A stretch of 64,000 bases of DNA from Calditrichia bacterium (GCA_028284445.1 JANQRS010000020.1:23235-87234), one strand, 5' to 3'; counted from the first letter of the stretch, positions 42,997 through 52,343 are shown. Translations and numbers: made by a program. Notes: generated by a model not told the origin, from the sequence alone.

Positions 42997-43413
42997 ATGT
43001 CTGAGAAAACGTATGAAGTGGGCGTCCTGCTGGCTGACAAGCGCATAGAGACCGTTGCAGTAACTTGTGCAAATGAGGACACTTGTGAGTTGATTGTAAG
43101 CAGCACCGGGAACGAAATGAAACGCTATGCCGGTTCGGACTATTTTGAAGCTATGTGTCATTGGCGCGTAGAATTGGAGAAGGAAGACGCACGCCTTCTT
43201 TGCAACGGCGCCAGGATTGACTGTTTCCCCTCCGGCATGAGTCGAAGTATGGGGAAAGGACTTACGGTTTATGTGAATGAAACCGGAAAACCGTCCAGTG
43301 AACGGCTGAACCTATTTGGTCAGGCAGAGGCCGATAAAGTGGGAACAGTTGCGGAGCAAAAGCAAGCTTTCGACAGTTGGATGACCAGCTTGAGGGGGAC
43401 GGAAAATGAATGA
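42997..43413 (+). CDS. Probable immunity protein of the ART toxin
   Basis: The product has 138 residues, no signal peptide or membrane segment. It contains LLCNGARIDCFPSGMSRSMG (about residues 66-85), which recalls conserved stretches in small proteins found next to polymorphic toxins. Its position 8 bp after the toxin gene, similar codon use and overlap with the next gene make an antitoxin-like immunity role the most likely. Function not shown by sequence alone. SD AGGGGAA. Confidence 0.6.
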   Translation: MSEKTYEVGVLLADKRIETVAVTCANEDTCELIVSSTGNEMKRYAGSDYFEAMCHWRVELEKEDARLLCNGARIDCFPSGMSRSMGKGLTVYVNETGKPSSERLNLFGQAEADKVGTVAEQKQAFDSWMTSLRGTENE

Positions 43414-43621
43414 ACATGTTCCGCCGCCGGCTGCCATCGAGGAAGCCAGGCGAACGCCGAATGGTTGGGTCTATAAAATCGACGCCGCATACGATGTTTC
43501 CGGTGATATACCGCCCGAGGCGATTGTTGGTGCCTGGAAGGTCGATGAAAACGGCGAAATCAGCGGGGAATTTTTAGAGAACCCCAATTATATACCGCTT
43601 GACGAAAAGACGACCGATTAA
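43406..43621 (+). CDS. Orphan C-terminal fragment of a second ART-like toxin
   Basis: The product has 71 residues. Its end, PPEAIVGAWKVDENGEISGE then FLENPNY, parallels the end of the toxin at 41906 (PTDILGAVKVGPEGEFVGS, FVKNPNF). The segment GWVYKIDAAYDVSGD also matches the VYVI-RP...VN region of the toxin in position. It therefore looks like the last ~65 residues of another toxin module, lacking the R and STS parts and an ExE pair, so it should be inactive. It overlaps the immunity gene by 8 bp (ATGAATGA) and may be translated. Such displaced tails are left by replacement of toxin tips. Confidence 0.65.
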   Translation: MNEHVPPPAAIEEARRTPNGWVYKIDAAYDVSGDIPPEAIVGAWKVDENGEISGEFLENPNYIPLDEKTTD

Positions 43622-43746
43622 CAGGCTGTATGGCATGTGGCGCAGCAATGCTGCGCCACATATTTATCGTAGCGGCGTTAAGTCTTGTTATTATCACGTC
43701 GAGAAGCTATGTTAGTTATCTAATCTCTGAGCTGAAAGGAAGCCTC

Positions 43747-45360
43747 ATGAATTACCCCAGCATCTTTAATGACGTTTTGGGACCGGTCATGCGTGGTCCG
43801 TCGAGTTCTCATTGCGCCGCCTCTTTGCGAATTGGCAGAATGTGCCGTGACTTAATGGATGGGCGCATCGAGTCTGTTCGAATTGAATTTGATCCGAACG
43901 GGTCACTGGCTACCACCCATGAAGGTCAGGGCTCTGATATGGGGCTGTTTGGTGGTTTCCTTGGCTGGGAAGCGCATGACGAGCGTCTGCCGGACTATAT
44001 CGAGGCGATCAAGGAGGCCGGGATTGATATTTCAATTGATATTCATGATATAGGTGCTGAACATCCCAATACCTACAAATTGACGCTCACCAATTTCCGT
44101 GAAACCCGCGAAATGATTGCCTTATCGGTTGGCGGTGGGATGATCGAGGTGATTGAGATCGACGGCGCTGCTGTTTCAATGGCAGGCGATTACTGTGAAA
44201 CGCTGGTTTATGTAGAAGACACTGCTGCAGCAGATGCGGTCAAGAAATTCTGTGAGACGTCACTCAGTACCGATGAAGTTGAGACTCGCGATGGTCGCTC
44301 CATGTTCGTGGAAATTAAGTCACAAGCCTTCTTCACCGCTTCTCTGATTGAAGAGCTGCAAAATATTGATGGTGTACAAAGCGTGAAACAAATTGCGCCG
44401 GTGCTACCCATTCGCTCATCGAAAACCATGAAGATTCCCTTCATTACCGCTGAAGAAATGCTTGCTTATAACGAAGACAAGGATTTGGCGCTGTGGGAAC
44501 TTGCTATTCACTATGAAAGTGCGCGAGGCAATATCTCACACGAGGAGGTTGTCGCGAAAATGAATGACCTCGTTGGCATTATGCAGGGAGCGGTAGAACA
44601 AGGACTTGCCGGTACCGAATATGAAGATCGCATATTGGGCTGCCAGTCGCGCAATTTTAAGGAGCAGATGGACAAGCAACGTCTCGTCGGAGGCGAAGTG
44701 CTGAATACCGTCATTCTCTTTGTCAGTGCGATCATGGAAGTAAAGAGCTCGATGGGCGTCATTGTTGCGGCGCCCACAGCCGGCGCATGCGGCGCGCTTC
44801 CCGGTGCATGTTTGGGCGCAGCATCTGCGATGGGGCTTGATAAAGAAGAAGCTGTGAAGGCCATGCTCGCTGCAGGGCTGATTGGGGTATTCATTTCAGC
44901 GCATGCAACTTTTGCCGCTGAAGTTGGCGGTTGCCAGGCGGAATGCGGTTCGGGAGCTGGTATGGCTGCCGCTGCGATAGTCACTTTGGCAAATGGCACG
45001 CTCGATCAGGCGATTTCGGCCTCTTCTGTTGCTCTCCAGAATTCTTTTGGAATGGTTTGCGATCCCATCGCCAACAGGGTTGAAGCACCCTGTCTTGGCA
45101 AGAATACGATGGCAGCCAGCAATGCCCTTTCATGCGCCAATATGGCTTTGGCCGATTATAATCATCTGATTCCACTGGATGAAGTTATCGAAGCAATGGA
45201 TAAAGTCGGTAAGAGCATCCCCAACGACCTGCGCTGCACCGGGCTTGGTGGCCTTGCGGCCACAAAAACTGCCCGTGAGATTGAAGCGGGGTTGAGTCAG
45301 CATTCAAAACTGATACCAGTCGAAAGCCTGACGAATACCCGCCGTTTCAAGATTTGCTAA
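43747..45360 (+). CDS. sdaA: L-serine ammonia-lyase (iron-sulfur, single chain)
   Basis: The product has 537 residues from the ATG at 43747 (SD AAAGGAAG); the frame opens at 43630, but those 39 codons have a separate hydrophobic composition. The beta domain (about 1-220) starts FNDVLGPVMRGPSSSHCAAS; the alpha domain has GACGALPGACLGAA, CQAECGSGAGMAAAA and CDPIANRVEAPCLGKN, providing the Cys ligands of the [4Fe-4S] cluster. It deaminates L-serine to pyruvate. It is longer than E. coli SdaA (454) because of an inserted stretch between the domains. It stands alone downstream of the toxin module and is not obviously linked to it. Confidence 0.93.
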   Translation: MNYPSIFNDVLGPVMRGPSSSHCAASLRIGRMCRDLMDGRIESVRIEFDPNGSLATTHEGQGSDMGLFGGFLGWEAHDERLPDYIEAIKEAGIDISIDIHDIGAEHPNTYKLTLTNFRETREMIALSVGGGMIEVIEIDGAAVSMAGDYCETLVYVEDTAAADAVKKFCETSLSTDEVETRDGRSMFVEIKSQAFFTASLIEELQNIDGVQSVKQIAPVLPIRSSKTMKIPFITAEEMLAYNEDKDLALWELAIHYESARGNISHEEVVAKMNDLVGIMQGAVEQGLAGTEYEDRILGCQSRNFKEQMDKQRLVGGEVLNTVILFVSAIMEVKSSMGVIVAAPTAGACGALPGACLGAASAMGLDKEEAVKAMLAAGLIGVFISAHATFAAEVGGCQAECGSGAGMAAAAIVTLANGTLDQAISASSVALQNSFGMVCDPIANRVEAPCLGKNTMAASNALSCANMALADYNHLIPLDEVIEAMDKVGKSIPNDLRCTGLGGLAATKTAREIEAGLSQHSKLIPVESLTNTRRFKIC

Positions 45361-45376
45361 GATCGGGTAGGGTGCG

Positions 45377-46903
45377 CTAATATATCAGCCAGCGATGACC
45401 ACCGTTCGCCAGTAGTTTGTCAGCCGCTTGTGGGCCCCAACTGCCGGCCTCATACTCATGCACTTTGGCAGCATTGGCATGTTGCCAGCTTTCAATAATG
45501 CTATCAACAAACGTCCAGGCTGCCTCAACTTCATCGTTGCGAATAAAGAGGGTGCTGTCACCAAGCATGGCATTTAGAATCAGGCGCTCATACGCTTCCG
45601 GCGGCGCCGTATCAAATACCTCATCATAGACAAATTCCATATCATTTGGATCAAGAATCATGTCCGGACCCGGTACTTTGAGACCGAAATTCAGTCGAAT
45701 GGATTCATTCGGCTGCACTCGCAGCGTCAGGGAATTTGCCGGCATATCATCACCTTCTACGTGACCATCATGGTGCTCATGGTGAAAAAGAGCCAGTGGG
45801 GGCTGCTTAAAAACGATGCTTATTTCGCTAACCCGTTCTTTCAGTGCCTTACCGGTTCGTATGTAAAACGGGACACCTGCCCAACGCCAGTTGTCAACAA
45901 ATGCCTTAATCGCTATATAGGTTTCCGTCTTGGACCCTTCAGCAACGCCGTGTTCTTCCAGATAGGAAGGAATATGGCTTTTGTGGATAGCGCCGGCTGA
46001 ATATTGAGCACGGACCACGGCAGTATTGGCTTCTTCCCCCTTGTATAGGCGCAGGGCAGTTAGAACTTTTACTTTCTCGTCTCTAACCGCGTTTGCCTCA
46101 AAGGATGCCGGTGGTTCCATTGCAATCAGCGCCAGCAATTGCAATATATGATTCTGAACCATGTCGCGAATCGCGCCTGAGTGGTCATAATAGCCAGCGC
46201 GGCTGCCAACGGCAACAGACTCGGCAACCGTAATTTGAATATGATCGATGTATTTGGCGTTCCATAGCGGTTCGAAAATACTGTTGCCAAAACGAAACGC
46301 CATAATATTTTGCACGGTTTCCTTCCCCAGATAGTGATCAATTCGATAAATCTGGCTCTCATCCAAAACCGATAACAGTTCATTGTTCAAGCGTTGAGCG
46401 GATTGAAGGTCCCGGCCAAAAGGTTTTTCCACAATCACCCGGGTCCATCTGTCTGTATCCTGTGGCTTGCAAACAAGGCCGGCATCTTTTAGCTGTTTGG
46501 CAATGAGCCCAAAGACTGAGGGCGGCGTGGACAAATAGAAAAGATAGTTGCCGCTGCCGCCCGGCAACCCTTGCTGTTCATCGAGCGAGGAGAGCCGTTT
46601 CGATAATTTAAGAAAGCTCTGCGGATCATCGTAGTTTCCACATTGATAATACAGGCGGGAAATGAAAGACTGAAGCAGTTCGGATTCTGCAGTGGGATTG
46701 GCTCGCGAAAATTCCGATAGCGCGTCGCGCATCTCAGCGCGGAATTGCTCATCAGTCTTTTCCCGGCGGGCAAAGCCGACAACTTTAATGTGTTCGGGAA
46801 TCAGTTTCTCAGTCAAAAGCTGGAACAAGGCCGGAATAAGTTTACGTTTTGTAAGGTCACCGGATGCCCCAAAGATTACGAGAGTTGGGAAATCATTGCG
46901 CAT
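45377..46903 (-). CDS. zwf: Glucose-6-phosphate 1-dehydrogenase
   Basis: The product has 508 residues, normal for the family. The NADP Rossmann motif is VIFGASGDLTKRKLIPAL, the substrate/active-site motif is RIDHYLGKETVQN (catalytic His within), with FRFGNSIFEPLWN and PANSLTLRVQP further on. It makes 6-phosphogluconolactone and NADPH. It follows gnd on the same strand, 87 bp away, with a terminator-like hairpin between. No 6-phosphogluconolactonase gene is in the window. Confidence 0.97.
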   Translation of the reverse strand: MRNDFPTLVIFGASGDLTKRKLIPALFQLLTEKLIPEHIKVVGFARREKTDEQFRAEMRDALSEFSRANPTAESELLQSFISRLYYQCGNYDDPQSFLKLSKRLSSLDEQQGLPGGSGNYLFYLSTPPSVFGLIAKQLKDAGLVCKPQDTDRWTRVIVEKPFGRDLQSAQRLNNELLSVLDESQIYRIDHYLGKETVQNIMAFRFGNSIFEPLWNAKYIDHIQITVAESVAVGSRAGYYDHSGAIRDMVQNHILQLLALIAMEPPASFEANAVRDEKVKVLTALRLYKGEEANTAVVRAQYSAGAIHKSHIPSYLEEHGVAEGSKTETYIAIKAFVDNWRWAGVPFYIRTGKALKERVSEISIVFKQPPLALFHHEHHDGHVEGDDMPANSLTLRVQPNESIRLNFGLKVPGPDMILDPNDMEFVYDEVFDTAPPEAYERLILNAMLGDSTLFIRNDEVEAAWTFVDSIIESWQHANAAKVHEYEAGSWGPQAADKLLANGGHRWLIY

Positions 46904-46930
46904 TTATGTGGCTCGATTAGTTTTCGGTTG

Positions 46931-46964
46931 AATAAAACGGCCGGTCCGCTTGAGCGAACCGGCC
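46931..46964 (-). terminator. Intrinsic terminator between gnd and zwf
   Basis: On the minus strand GGCCGGT (with inner GCTC/GAGC-like pairing) and ACCGGCC form a stem, followed by TTTTATT. It should end or attenuate gnd transcription before zwf. Confidence 0.7.
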
Positions 46965-46990
46965 ACACTTGGGGGTAGATATCTGAACGG

Positions 46991-48409
46991 CTATGCATCC
47001 CAATCCGCATGAAACGTTCCTTCTTTGTCCACACGTTGGAATGTATGGGCACCGAAGAAATCCCGCTGGGCCTGAATCAGATTTGCAGGGACACGCTCAC
47101 TGCGGTAGGCATCATAATAGGCGAGTGATGCTCCCATTGCCGGCATAGCGATACCGTTTTCAATTGCCAGTTTCAGCACCATGCGCCATGACGCCTGGCG
47201 TTCCTGAATTGCCTCGTTAAACTCATCGTCAACCAGCAGATTTGCCAGTTTTGGATTCCTGTTATAGGCCTTGGTGATGTTGTTGAGCAGTCTGGCGCGA
47301 ATAATACAGCCGGCGCGCCAAATTCGGGCAATCTCTGCCAGGTTCAAGTCATAGTCATATTCGTCGGATGCCGTCTTAAGCAGACTCATACCTTGAGCGT
47401 ATGAGCAGATTTTGGAGGCGTATAGTGCATGGCGGACAGCTTCAATAAGCGTCTCACGCGACTCAGAAACTTCGCCTGCCGTGGGGCCTTGCAACACTTT
47501 TGATGCAGCAACGCGTTCGTCTTTAACTGAAGATATGATACGGCCATCCACAGCTGCCGTAATCGTTGGAATTGCAGCACCCATGTCCAGGGCGATTTGA
47601 CTGGTCCATTTACCAGTGCCTTTCTGCTTTGCTTTATCCAATACCAAATCGACCAGCGGTTTGCCGGTCTCGTCATCAACTTTGGTGAAGATTTCTGCTG
47701 TAATCTCAATCAGGAAAGAAGACAATTCACCTTGATTCCATTCATGAAAAATTTTGTGAAATTCCTCAGCGCTCAGGTCCAGAGTGCGCTTGAGAAAATC
47801 ATAAGCTTCAGCGATCAACTGCATGTCACCATACTCGATGCCATTGTGTACCATTTTGACGAAGTGACCAGCGCCGCCAGGGCCAATATAAGTCACACAG
47901 GGGGCGTCATCTTCTTTTGCCTTGGCCGAGACGCCAATCATAATGGCTTCAACTTCTTTGTAAGCTTCTTTATTGCCACCTGGCATCAGGCTCGGACCCC
48001 ACAAAGCGCCTTCTTCACCCCCGGACACGCCCATACCGAAAAAGTTGATTCCTTTTTCCTGCAGGTCTCGGGAGCGGCGCTCTGTATCTTTGAAGTAGGA
48101 ATTGCCGCCGTCGATGATCAGATCACCTTTGTCCAGTAAAGGAACGAGATTGCCGATGACTGCATCCACCGGTCCGCCCGCAGGCACCAGGAGCATAATT
48201 CGACGCGGCGTTTCCAACTGATCAACCAGATCTGCCAGGGAGGTAGCAGCTGTTACATTTTTCCCGGCTGCTTTTCCGGAAATATAACTTTTGACGGTAT
48301 CTTCATTGATGTCGTATACAGCAACGCCGAAGCCGTTGCGCTCGACATTAAGAGCAAAATTCTGACCCATAACACCCAGGCCTATCATACCAAAACTCTG
48401 TTTTGCCAT
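46991..48409 (-). CDS. gnd: 6-phosphogluconate dehydrogenase (decarboxylating)
   Basis: The product has 472 residues: N-terminal dinucleotide motif GLGVMGQNFALN, GGNSYFKDTERR, GVSGGEEGALWGPSLMPGG, catalytic region GGAGHFVKMVHNGIEYGDMQ with the Lys, and a C-terminal domain ending FHADWDA. The length is that of the long NADP-type (gnd) rather than the short decarboxylating form. It produces ribulose 5-phosphate, CO2 and NADPH, next to zwf in the pathway. It follows the HAD gene by 24 bp. Confidence 0.97.
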   Translation of the reverse strand: MAKQSFGMIGLGVMGQNFALNVERNGFGVAVYDINEDTVKSYISGKAAGKNVTAATSLADLVDQLETPRRIMLLVPAGGPVDAVIGNLVPLLDKGDLIIDGGNSYFKDTERRSRDLQEKGINFFGMGVSGGEEGALWGPSLMPGGNKEAYKEVEAIMIGVSAKAKEDDAPCVTYIGPGGAGHFVKMVHNGIEYGDMQLIAEAYDFLKRTLDLSAEEFHKIFHEWNQGELSSFLIEITAEIFTKVDDETGKPLVDLVLDKAKQKGTGKWTSQIALDMGAAIPTITAAVDGRIISSVKDERVAASKVLQGPTAGEVSESRETLIEAVRHALYASKICSYAQGMSLLKTASDEYDYDLNLAEIARIWRAGCIIRARLLNNITKAYNRNPKLANLLVDDEFNEAIQERQASWRMVLKLAIENGIAMPAMGASLAYYDAYRSERVPANLIQAQRDFFGAHTFQRVDKEGTFHADWDA

Positions 48410-48433
48410 TTTTAATCCTTTACTTCGAGGTGA

Positions 48434-49183
48434 TTAATCTGATGTATGTTGATGTTCCATAATAAGGTCCTTCGCTACCTGATGCAACTCTGCAGGATCA
48501 TCCACAATCCAGCGTCCGGGTAGTAGACCGCTATGGCGAACTTTTTGTTTGGTAAAGTCACTTGTAACTGCAATGCAGTGCATACCTGCCTGAATGGCCG
48601 CCTTCACCCCGGATGGTGAGTCTTCGATCACCAAACAGGCTTCAGGCTCAACAGAAAGTTCTCTTGCTACCAGGTAGTAAATCTCCGGATCCGGTTTTCC
48701 GTGGCCCACATCCTCCCGCGTTGCGACAAAATCAAACATATCCCGGAGGGTAAGGATCTCCAAAACGCGCCGGGATTGCTTACAATAAGACATGGTTGCC
48801 AAGCCAGTGCTGTAACCTTGCTCACGCGCCCATTTTAGAAGTGCAACATTATGCGGGCAAACATGGTCACGAACGGTAGCAGGATCAGACAAGATCTTCG
48901 CATACAGCTGTAGGCGTAACTGAACAAAGGCCTGCCATGGCCGATCTACGCCAAAATCGGGCATCGCTGCCGCGGCAAATTTCTGCAAATCAAAGCGTTC
49001 TATCAGTGATATTGCTACTTGTTGGCGTGATCTGCCGACCACGTCTTTAAATGCATCCACCACCGATGCCTCTGATACCGCACCGAGGCTAAGTTGCTCC
49101 GCAGCGCGGCCATAAGAGACTGCTTTGAGGATTTCTGTTTGTACCAGTGTACCGTCGAGATCAAAAATAATTGCCGAAATCAC
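48434..49183 (-). CDS. HAD-superfamily hydrolase (phosphatase/phosphomutase-like)
   Basis: The product has 249 residues. HAD motifs: I FDLDGTLVQTE with nucleophile Asp, II TMSYCKQSRR region, III KPDPEIYYLVA with Lys, IV IEDSPSGVKAAIQAG with the acidic pair. A helical cap (about 20-90) marks the beta-phosphoglucomutase/phosphatase subfamily I. The upstream position in the gnd-zwf cluster suggests a sugar phosphate substrate. Identity as phosphatase or mutase is not decided by the sequence. Confidence 0.9.
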   Translation of the reverse strand: MISAIIFDLDGTLVQTEILKAVSYGRAAEQLSLGAVSEASVVDAFKDVVGRSRQQVAISLIERFDLQKFAAAAMPDFGVDRPWQAFVQLRLQLYAKILSDPATVRDHVCPHNVALLKWAREQGYSTGLATMSYCKQSRRVLEILTLRDMFDFVATREDVGHGKPDPEIYYLVARELSVEPEACLVIEDSPSGVKAAIQAGMHCIAVTSDFTKQKVRHSGLLPGRWIVDDPAELHQVAKDLIMEHQHTSD

Positions 49184-49304
49184 GTTCGCTCCTCCGGCAT
49201 TTTTTGATAGGTGACCGGATTAGATAATTCCTGAGCGCTTAAGCCCTCAGATTCGGAATATTGCCGGGCGTCTTTAGAGAATTGGCCAGGCATTTTTCAA
49301 TAAT

Positions 49305-50957
49305 TTAGATTCGAAAAGTGCTGTTCATTCCATTAAATCCGTCCGGTTCGCGAAACGGATTGCGCGGATCGCTGACCCAGAATTGATCATTGATGATGAA
49401 CTTATAACGATAAAATCCATTGGGAGGAAGCGGGATATCCGTTTCCCAAAGCCCCGGCTCCTTTTGCTGCAAAACAACGCCGTTGCTTGTCCAGCCAATG
49501 AAATCACCGGTTATGACGACCTTCTGCGCATGGTGATCATGCAGAAAAAATGTAACCTGCTGAGCGGCATGATTAATGAAAGGCGCCTGTTGACGATGGA
49601 CGCCAAGCTGATGATTCTCCTTTTCAGCGGCCACTACCGCCTCCAGAGCATCAACCACACCGTGCCCTTGTTGTTCTACCGGTATATGTGGCAATGTCTT
49701 CGCACTGTTTATCAGCAATTCGCGAATCATTGCCGGTGTTAAATCCGGATTTGCTTCCAGCATCTGTGCGATGATTGCGGAAATAATAGGCGCGGCGAAT
49801 GAAGTGCCGTCCACATGCATGTAATTGGCAGCAATAAATTTCTCGCGACGGATTCGCTTGCGCACAGCAGCTCGCACGCCTTCTACACCCCAACTATCAA
49901 AATCATCTTCCTGAAGCCCGGCTTCTTCAAGGTTGGCATAGAAAACCTCTCCCAGTTCGCTATCATTCGCTGCAAGGATGCGCTCAAGGGCCTGCGCCTG
50001 ACGTGCCGCGGCAGTATCCGGTAGAATAGGGGCGGCAATCCAAATTGCCGGCGCAATCAGTTCCGGTTTCAAATAACCATCAACAGTATGCCCGTATGTC
50101 GAATTGTACATCGAATCATCTAGTGTGCCGAGTGTATTGTGATCATTGAGGCCACCGACAGAAATAACATTGGGCGAATTTGCCGGTGGTTTAATTGCGG
50201 CCGCAGGATTATTGCCAATGGCAGCAACGACGGAAATACCGTCTTCAATGGCAGTCTCGGCTGCCTGGGCAACGCGGCTGTCTTTATAACTAATTGCCCA
50301 ATCATCGCTCAGAGACAGGTTGATGATTCGAATTTTATAGATATCGCGATGCTCGATTGCCCACTCGATGGCCTCCACAATATGGTCCGTTGTGATGCGC
50401 CCGCGATCCTGGACTTTTAGCAAAACCAGGTTGGCGTCACTGGCAAGACCACGGAAATAGCCGCCAGACAGCGCACCGTTTCCGGCACATACCGCGCTGG
50501 TCATCGCACCATGCCAGCTATGCTGGTATACCCGGCGAAAATATGCGGGAGTCCTTTCAGGGTGGGTGATGTCGACCATTTTGAGAATGCGGTTTTCCGG
50601 TCTCTCAAAGTCCGCCAGCGGGTAGAATCCGCTGTCAATCACGCAAATTGTGACGCCTTTTCCCGTGTAGTCCGGATGGGCATTCAACCGGCGCCAGGTA
50701 GGTGGAATTGGTATATCATACGCCGTTTCAAAGAGATTGCCACGGGTTTCGGTGACCAAGTGCTGGCCCTCGTAGCGTAGCTTGAGATAATAGTAATCCA
50801 GTTGGTGAGAACAAATGCCATCCGCGGGGTGCCAGGAGGCACGGTCTCTGCGGATCATGGCAATAAGCCGTGCATCATATTCCGAGTGTAATTCGGTAAC
50901 GAGGTGATCGACACGTTCTCCGCTTACCGGACATGTCAAAAAGCGTTCTGTCGCCAT
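49305..50957 (-). CDS. Cytoplasmic subtilase (S8) fused to a C-terminal AMPK/CBM48-like glycogen-binding domain
   Basis: The product has 550 residues without signal peptide. N-terminal Cys-containing region (TCPVSGERVD) is followed by the S8 core with catalytic Asp108 (CVIDSG), His149 (HSWHGAMTSA), oxyanion Asn near 249 (AIGNN) and Ser386 (DGTSFAAP). An insertion at about 310-375 carries charged helices. After residue 455 an E-set domain follows: VVITGDFIGWTSNGVVLQ, GLWETDIPLPPNGFYRYKF, QFWVSDP, the pattern of AMPK-beta and isoamylase N-terminal glycogen-binding modules. A protease with such a module is unusual. The start has a weak SD. It follows no gene closely. Confidence 0.85.
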   Translation of the reverse strand: MATERFLTCPVSGERVDHLVTELHSEYDARLIAMIRRDRASWHPADGICSHQLDYYYLKLRYEGQHLVTETRGNLFETAYDIPIPPTWRRLNAHPDYTGKGVTICVIDSGFYPLADFERPENRILKMVDITHPERTPAYFRRVYQHSWHGAMTSAVCAGNGALSGGYFRGLASDANLVLLKVQDRGRITTDHIVEAIEWAIEHRDIYKIRIINLSLSDDWAISYKDSRVAQAAETAIEDGISVVAAIGNNPAAAIKPPANSPNVISVGGLNDHNTLGTLDDSMYNSTYGHTVDGYLKPELIAPAIWIAAPILPDTAAARQAQALERILAANDSELGEVFYANLEEAGLQEDDFDSWGVEGVRAAVRKRIRREKFIAANYMHVDGTSFAAPIISAIIAQMLEANPDLTPAMIRELLINSAKTLPHIPVEQQGHGVVDALEAVVAAEKENHQLGVHRQQAPFINHAAQQVTFFLHDHHAQKVVITGDFIGWTSNGVVLQQKEPGLWETDIPLPPNGFYRYKFIINDQFWVSDPRNPFREPDGFNGMNSTFRI

Positions 50958-51274
50958 TTTTCAATTCAGCATTATATCACGTTGTATTTAATCTCTTAGA
51001 TGTCTTCCAGCGGCAAAAGTAACTTTTTTTTTCAGGCGGTGGCAATTGAAATGAAATTCTTATTGGAATGGTAGCGTCTTGCAAGATGGAATATGTGAGC
51101 TTGTGCAGGCGGAAAATAAGCGAAGGGGGATTTTGCTGCGAAGCCTCAATCCGTTTCCGCATTTGTTAAGCACTGCAACGTTACTTGAGGGTATAACGAC
51201 AGGGCATACAAATCGAAAACGTCATGAGGCTCGCATTAATTATTCTCAAAAAAGGAGAAAATTCTGAAAAAAAA
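50958..51274. other. 317-bp intergenic region, no feature identified
   Basis: The gap lies upstream of the subtilase gene (minus strand) and after the alpha/beta hydrolase stop. It is AT-rich in part and probably holds the subtilase promoter, but I cannot locate it. No hairpin or reading frame stands out. Confidence 0.5.
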
Positions 51275-52177
51275 TTATGCCGCCACGCCATTACGCCCCG
51301 AAACCAGCTTTCCGGGACGATGTGGACGATCGATGAAGTCGACGACACGGCGAATGACCGCTTTGTCAGCAAGAATGCGCCGGTGGCCGAGGCCACTTGT
51401 CGGCATGAACTCCGCCTCTTGCCACTGGGTTGCTAGTTCCTCTCCATTGAAGAAGTCAACTTCTTTATCGTCCCGGTCATGAATCACAAGGCCTGGAAGA
51501 TGAAGCGGAGCGATGATCTCCTTTAGCGAGAACGAATCCAGAGGTGTATTAAACATATCTGAAAAACGGATACCCAACTGTTCCGCCACCGCGTCAGAAC
51601 CACCAATTTGTCGACAGAAAGTTGAGAGCAGATATTCCATTGTCGCCGGCGAGCTGATGGTGACAAGCTGCCTGGTTTCCAAGCCGCGATTGAGGCTGAA
51701 GGCGGAAGCCACACCACCGAATGAATGGGCGACGATTGTTTCAAAGGCGCCATATCGTTCCTGAAGATCCTGCAAAACCCATTCAAACTCATAAATGTTG
51801 GTTCTACTGCCGCTGGAATCGCCGTGGGCAGGTCCGTCAAATGAGAGAACGCGATAACCTGCCTGTAATAGCGGGTTGATCAGGGGGTAAAGTTGCGTGC
51901 CTCGTCCTCCCCAGCCATGGACCAGTAGAACCGTCGGTCCATTGCCCCAGGAATAAGTGTAATATTCTCCGCACCGGCCATCAACAAATTGATGGCCTGA
52001 CATTGGATGTTTGTCAATTTTAGCTGCCTGCAAGCAGGTGCGTTCCTTTACGGGGCGCGGATTCCTGGGCGGAACGAAGAACAGGCGGGCTGCCCAATGG
52101 ACGGCCAAGGGGGATGCAATGGTTTCTACTGAACGAAAAGCGGTCTTGAACAATCGATATGCTAATTTTTGATTCAT
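51275..52177 (-). CDS. Alpha/beta-fold hydrolase under TetR control
   Basis: The product has 300 residues. VLLVHGWGGRGTQLYPLI gives the oxyanion region, VLSFDGPAHGDSSG follows, the nucleophile elbow is AHSFGG (Ser), an acid is in the VIHDRDDKEVDF segment, and a late GHRRI supplies His. It lacks a signal peptide; an N-terminal hydrophobic patch is weak. Substrate unknown (esterase/lipase-like). An operator identical in design to those of the adjacent TetR gene lies 22 bp upstream of the start, so expression is probably repressed by that protein. Confidence 0.88.
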   Translation of the reverse strand: MNQKLAYRLFKTAFRSVETIASPLAVHWAARLFFVPPRNPRPVKERTCLQAAKIDKHPMSGHQFVDGRCGEYYTYSWGNGPTVLLVHGWGGRGTQLYPLINPLLQAGYRVLSFDGPAHGDSSGSRTNIYEFEWVLQDLQERYGAFETIVAHSFGGVASAFSLNRGLETRQLVTISSPATMEYLLSTFCRQIGGSDAVAEQLGIRFSDMFNTPLDSFSLKEIIAPLHLPGLVIHDRDDKEVDFFNGEELATQWQEAEFMPTSGLGHRRILADKAVIRRVVDFIDRPHRPGKLVSGRNGVAA

Positions 52178-52198
52178 GGCTCTCTCCTTTTTTGTTTT

Positions 52199-52214
52199 CA
52201 GACCGATCAGTCTG
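52199..52214. promoter_or_regulatory. TetR-family operator 1 (upstream of hydrolase)
   Basis: CAGACCGATCAGTCTG, a dyad with 5-bp CAGAC/GTCTG arms. The flanks are T-rich (TTTTGTTTT and TTTTCG). It matches the sites at 52328 and 52968. Confidence 0.8.
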
Positions 52215-52327
52215 TTTTCGTGTAAAATCTATTTCAAAAGAATGATATTATCTTTATAAACTTTTATGGGCAAATCCGGAACACGCACCGCATGTTGGCG
52301 TCCGGGCGATGGATCTGATGTTGTTTT

Positions 52328-52343
52328 CAGACCAACCGGTCTG
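52328..52343. promoter_or_regulatory. TetR-family operator 2
   Basis: CAGACCAACCGGTCTG, the same dyad with arms CAGACC/GGTCTG. It lies between the TetR stop codon and the hydrolase gene, 151 bp upstream of the hydrolase start. Confidence 0.8.

Noticed and set aside
43630..43746. Hydrophobic N-terminal extension of the serine dehydratase
   Set aside because: The family begins at MNYPSIFNDVLG, and AAAGGAAG lies just before that ATG.
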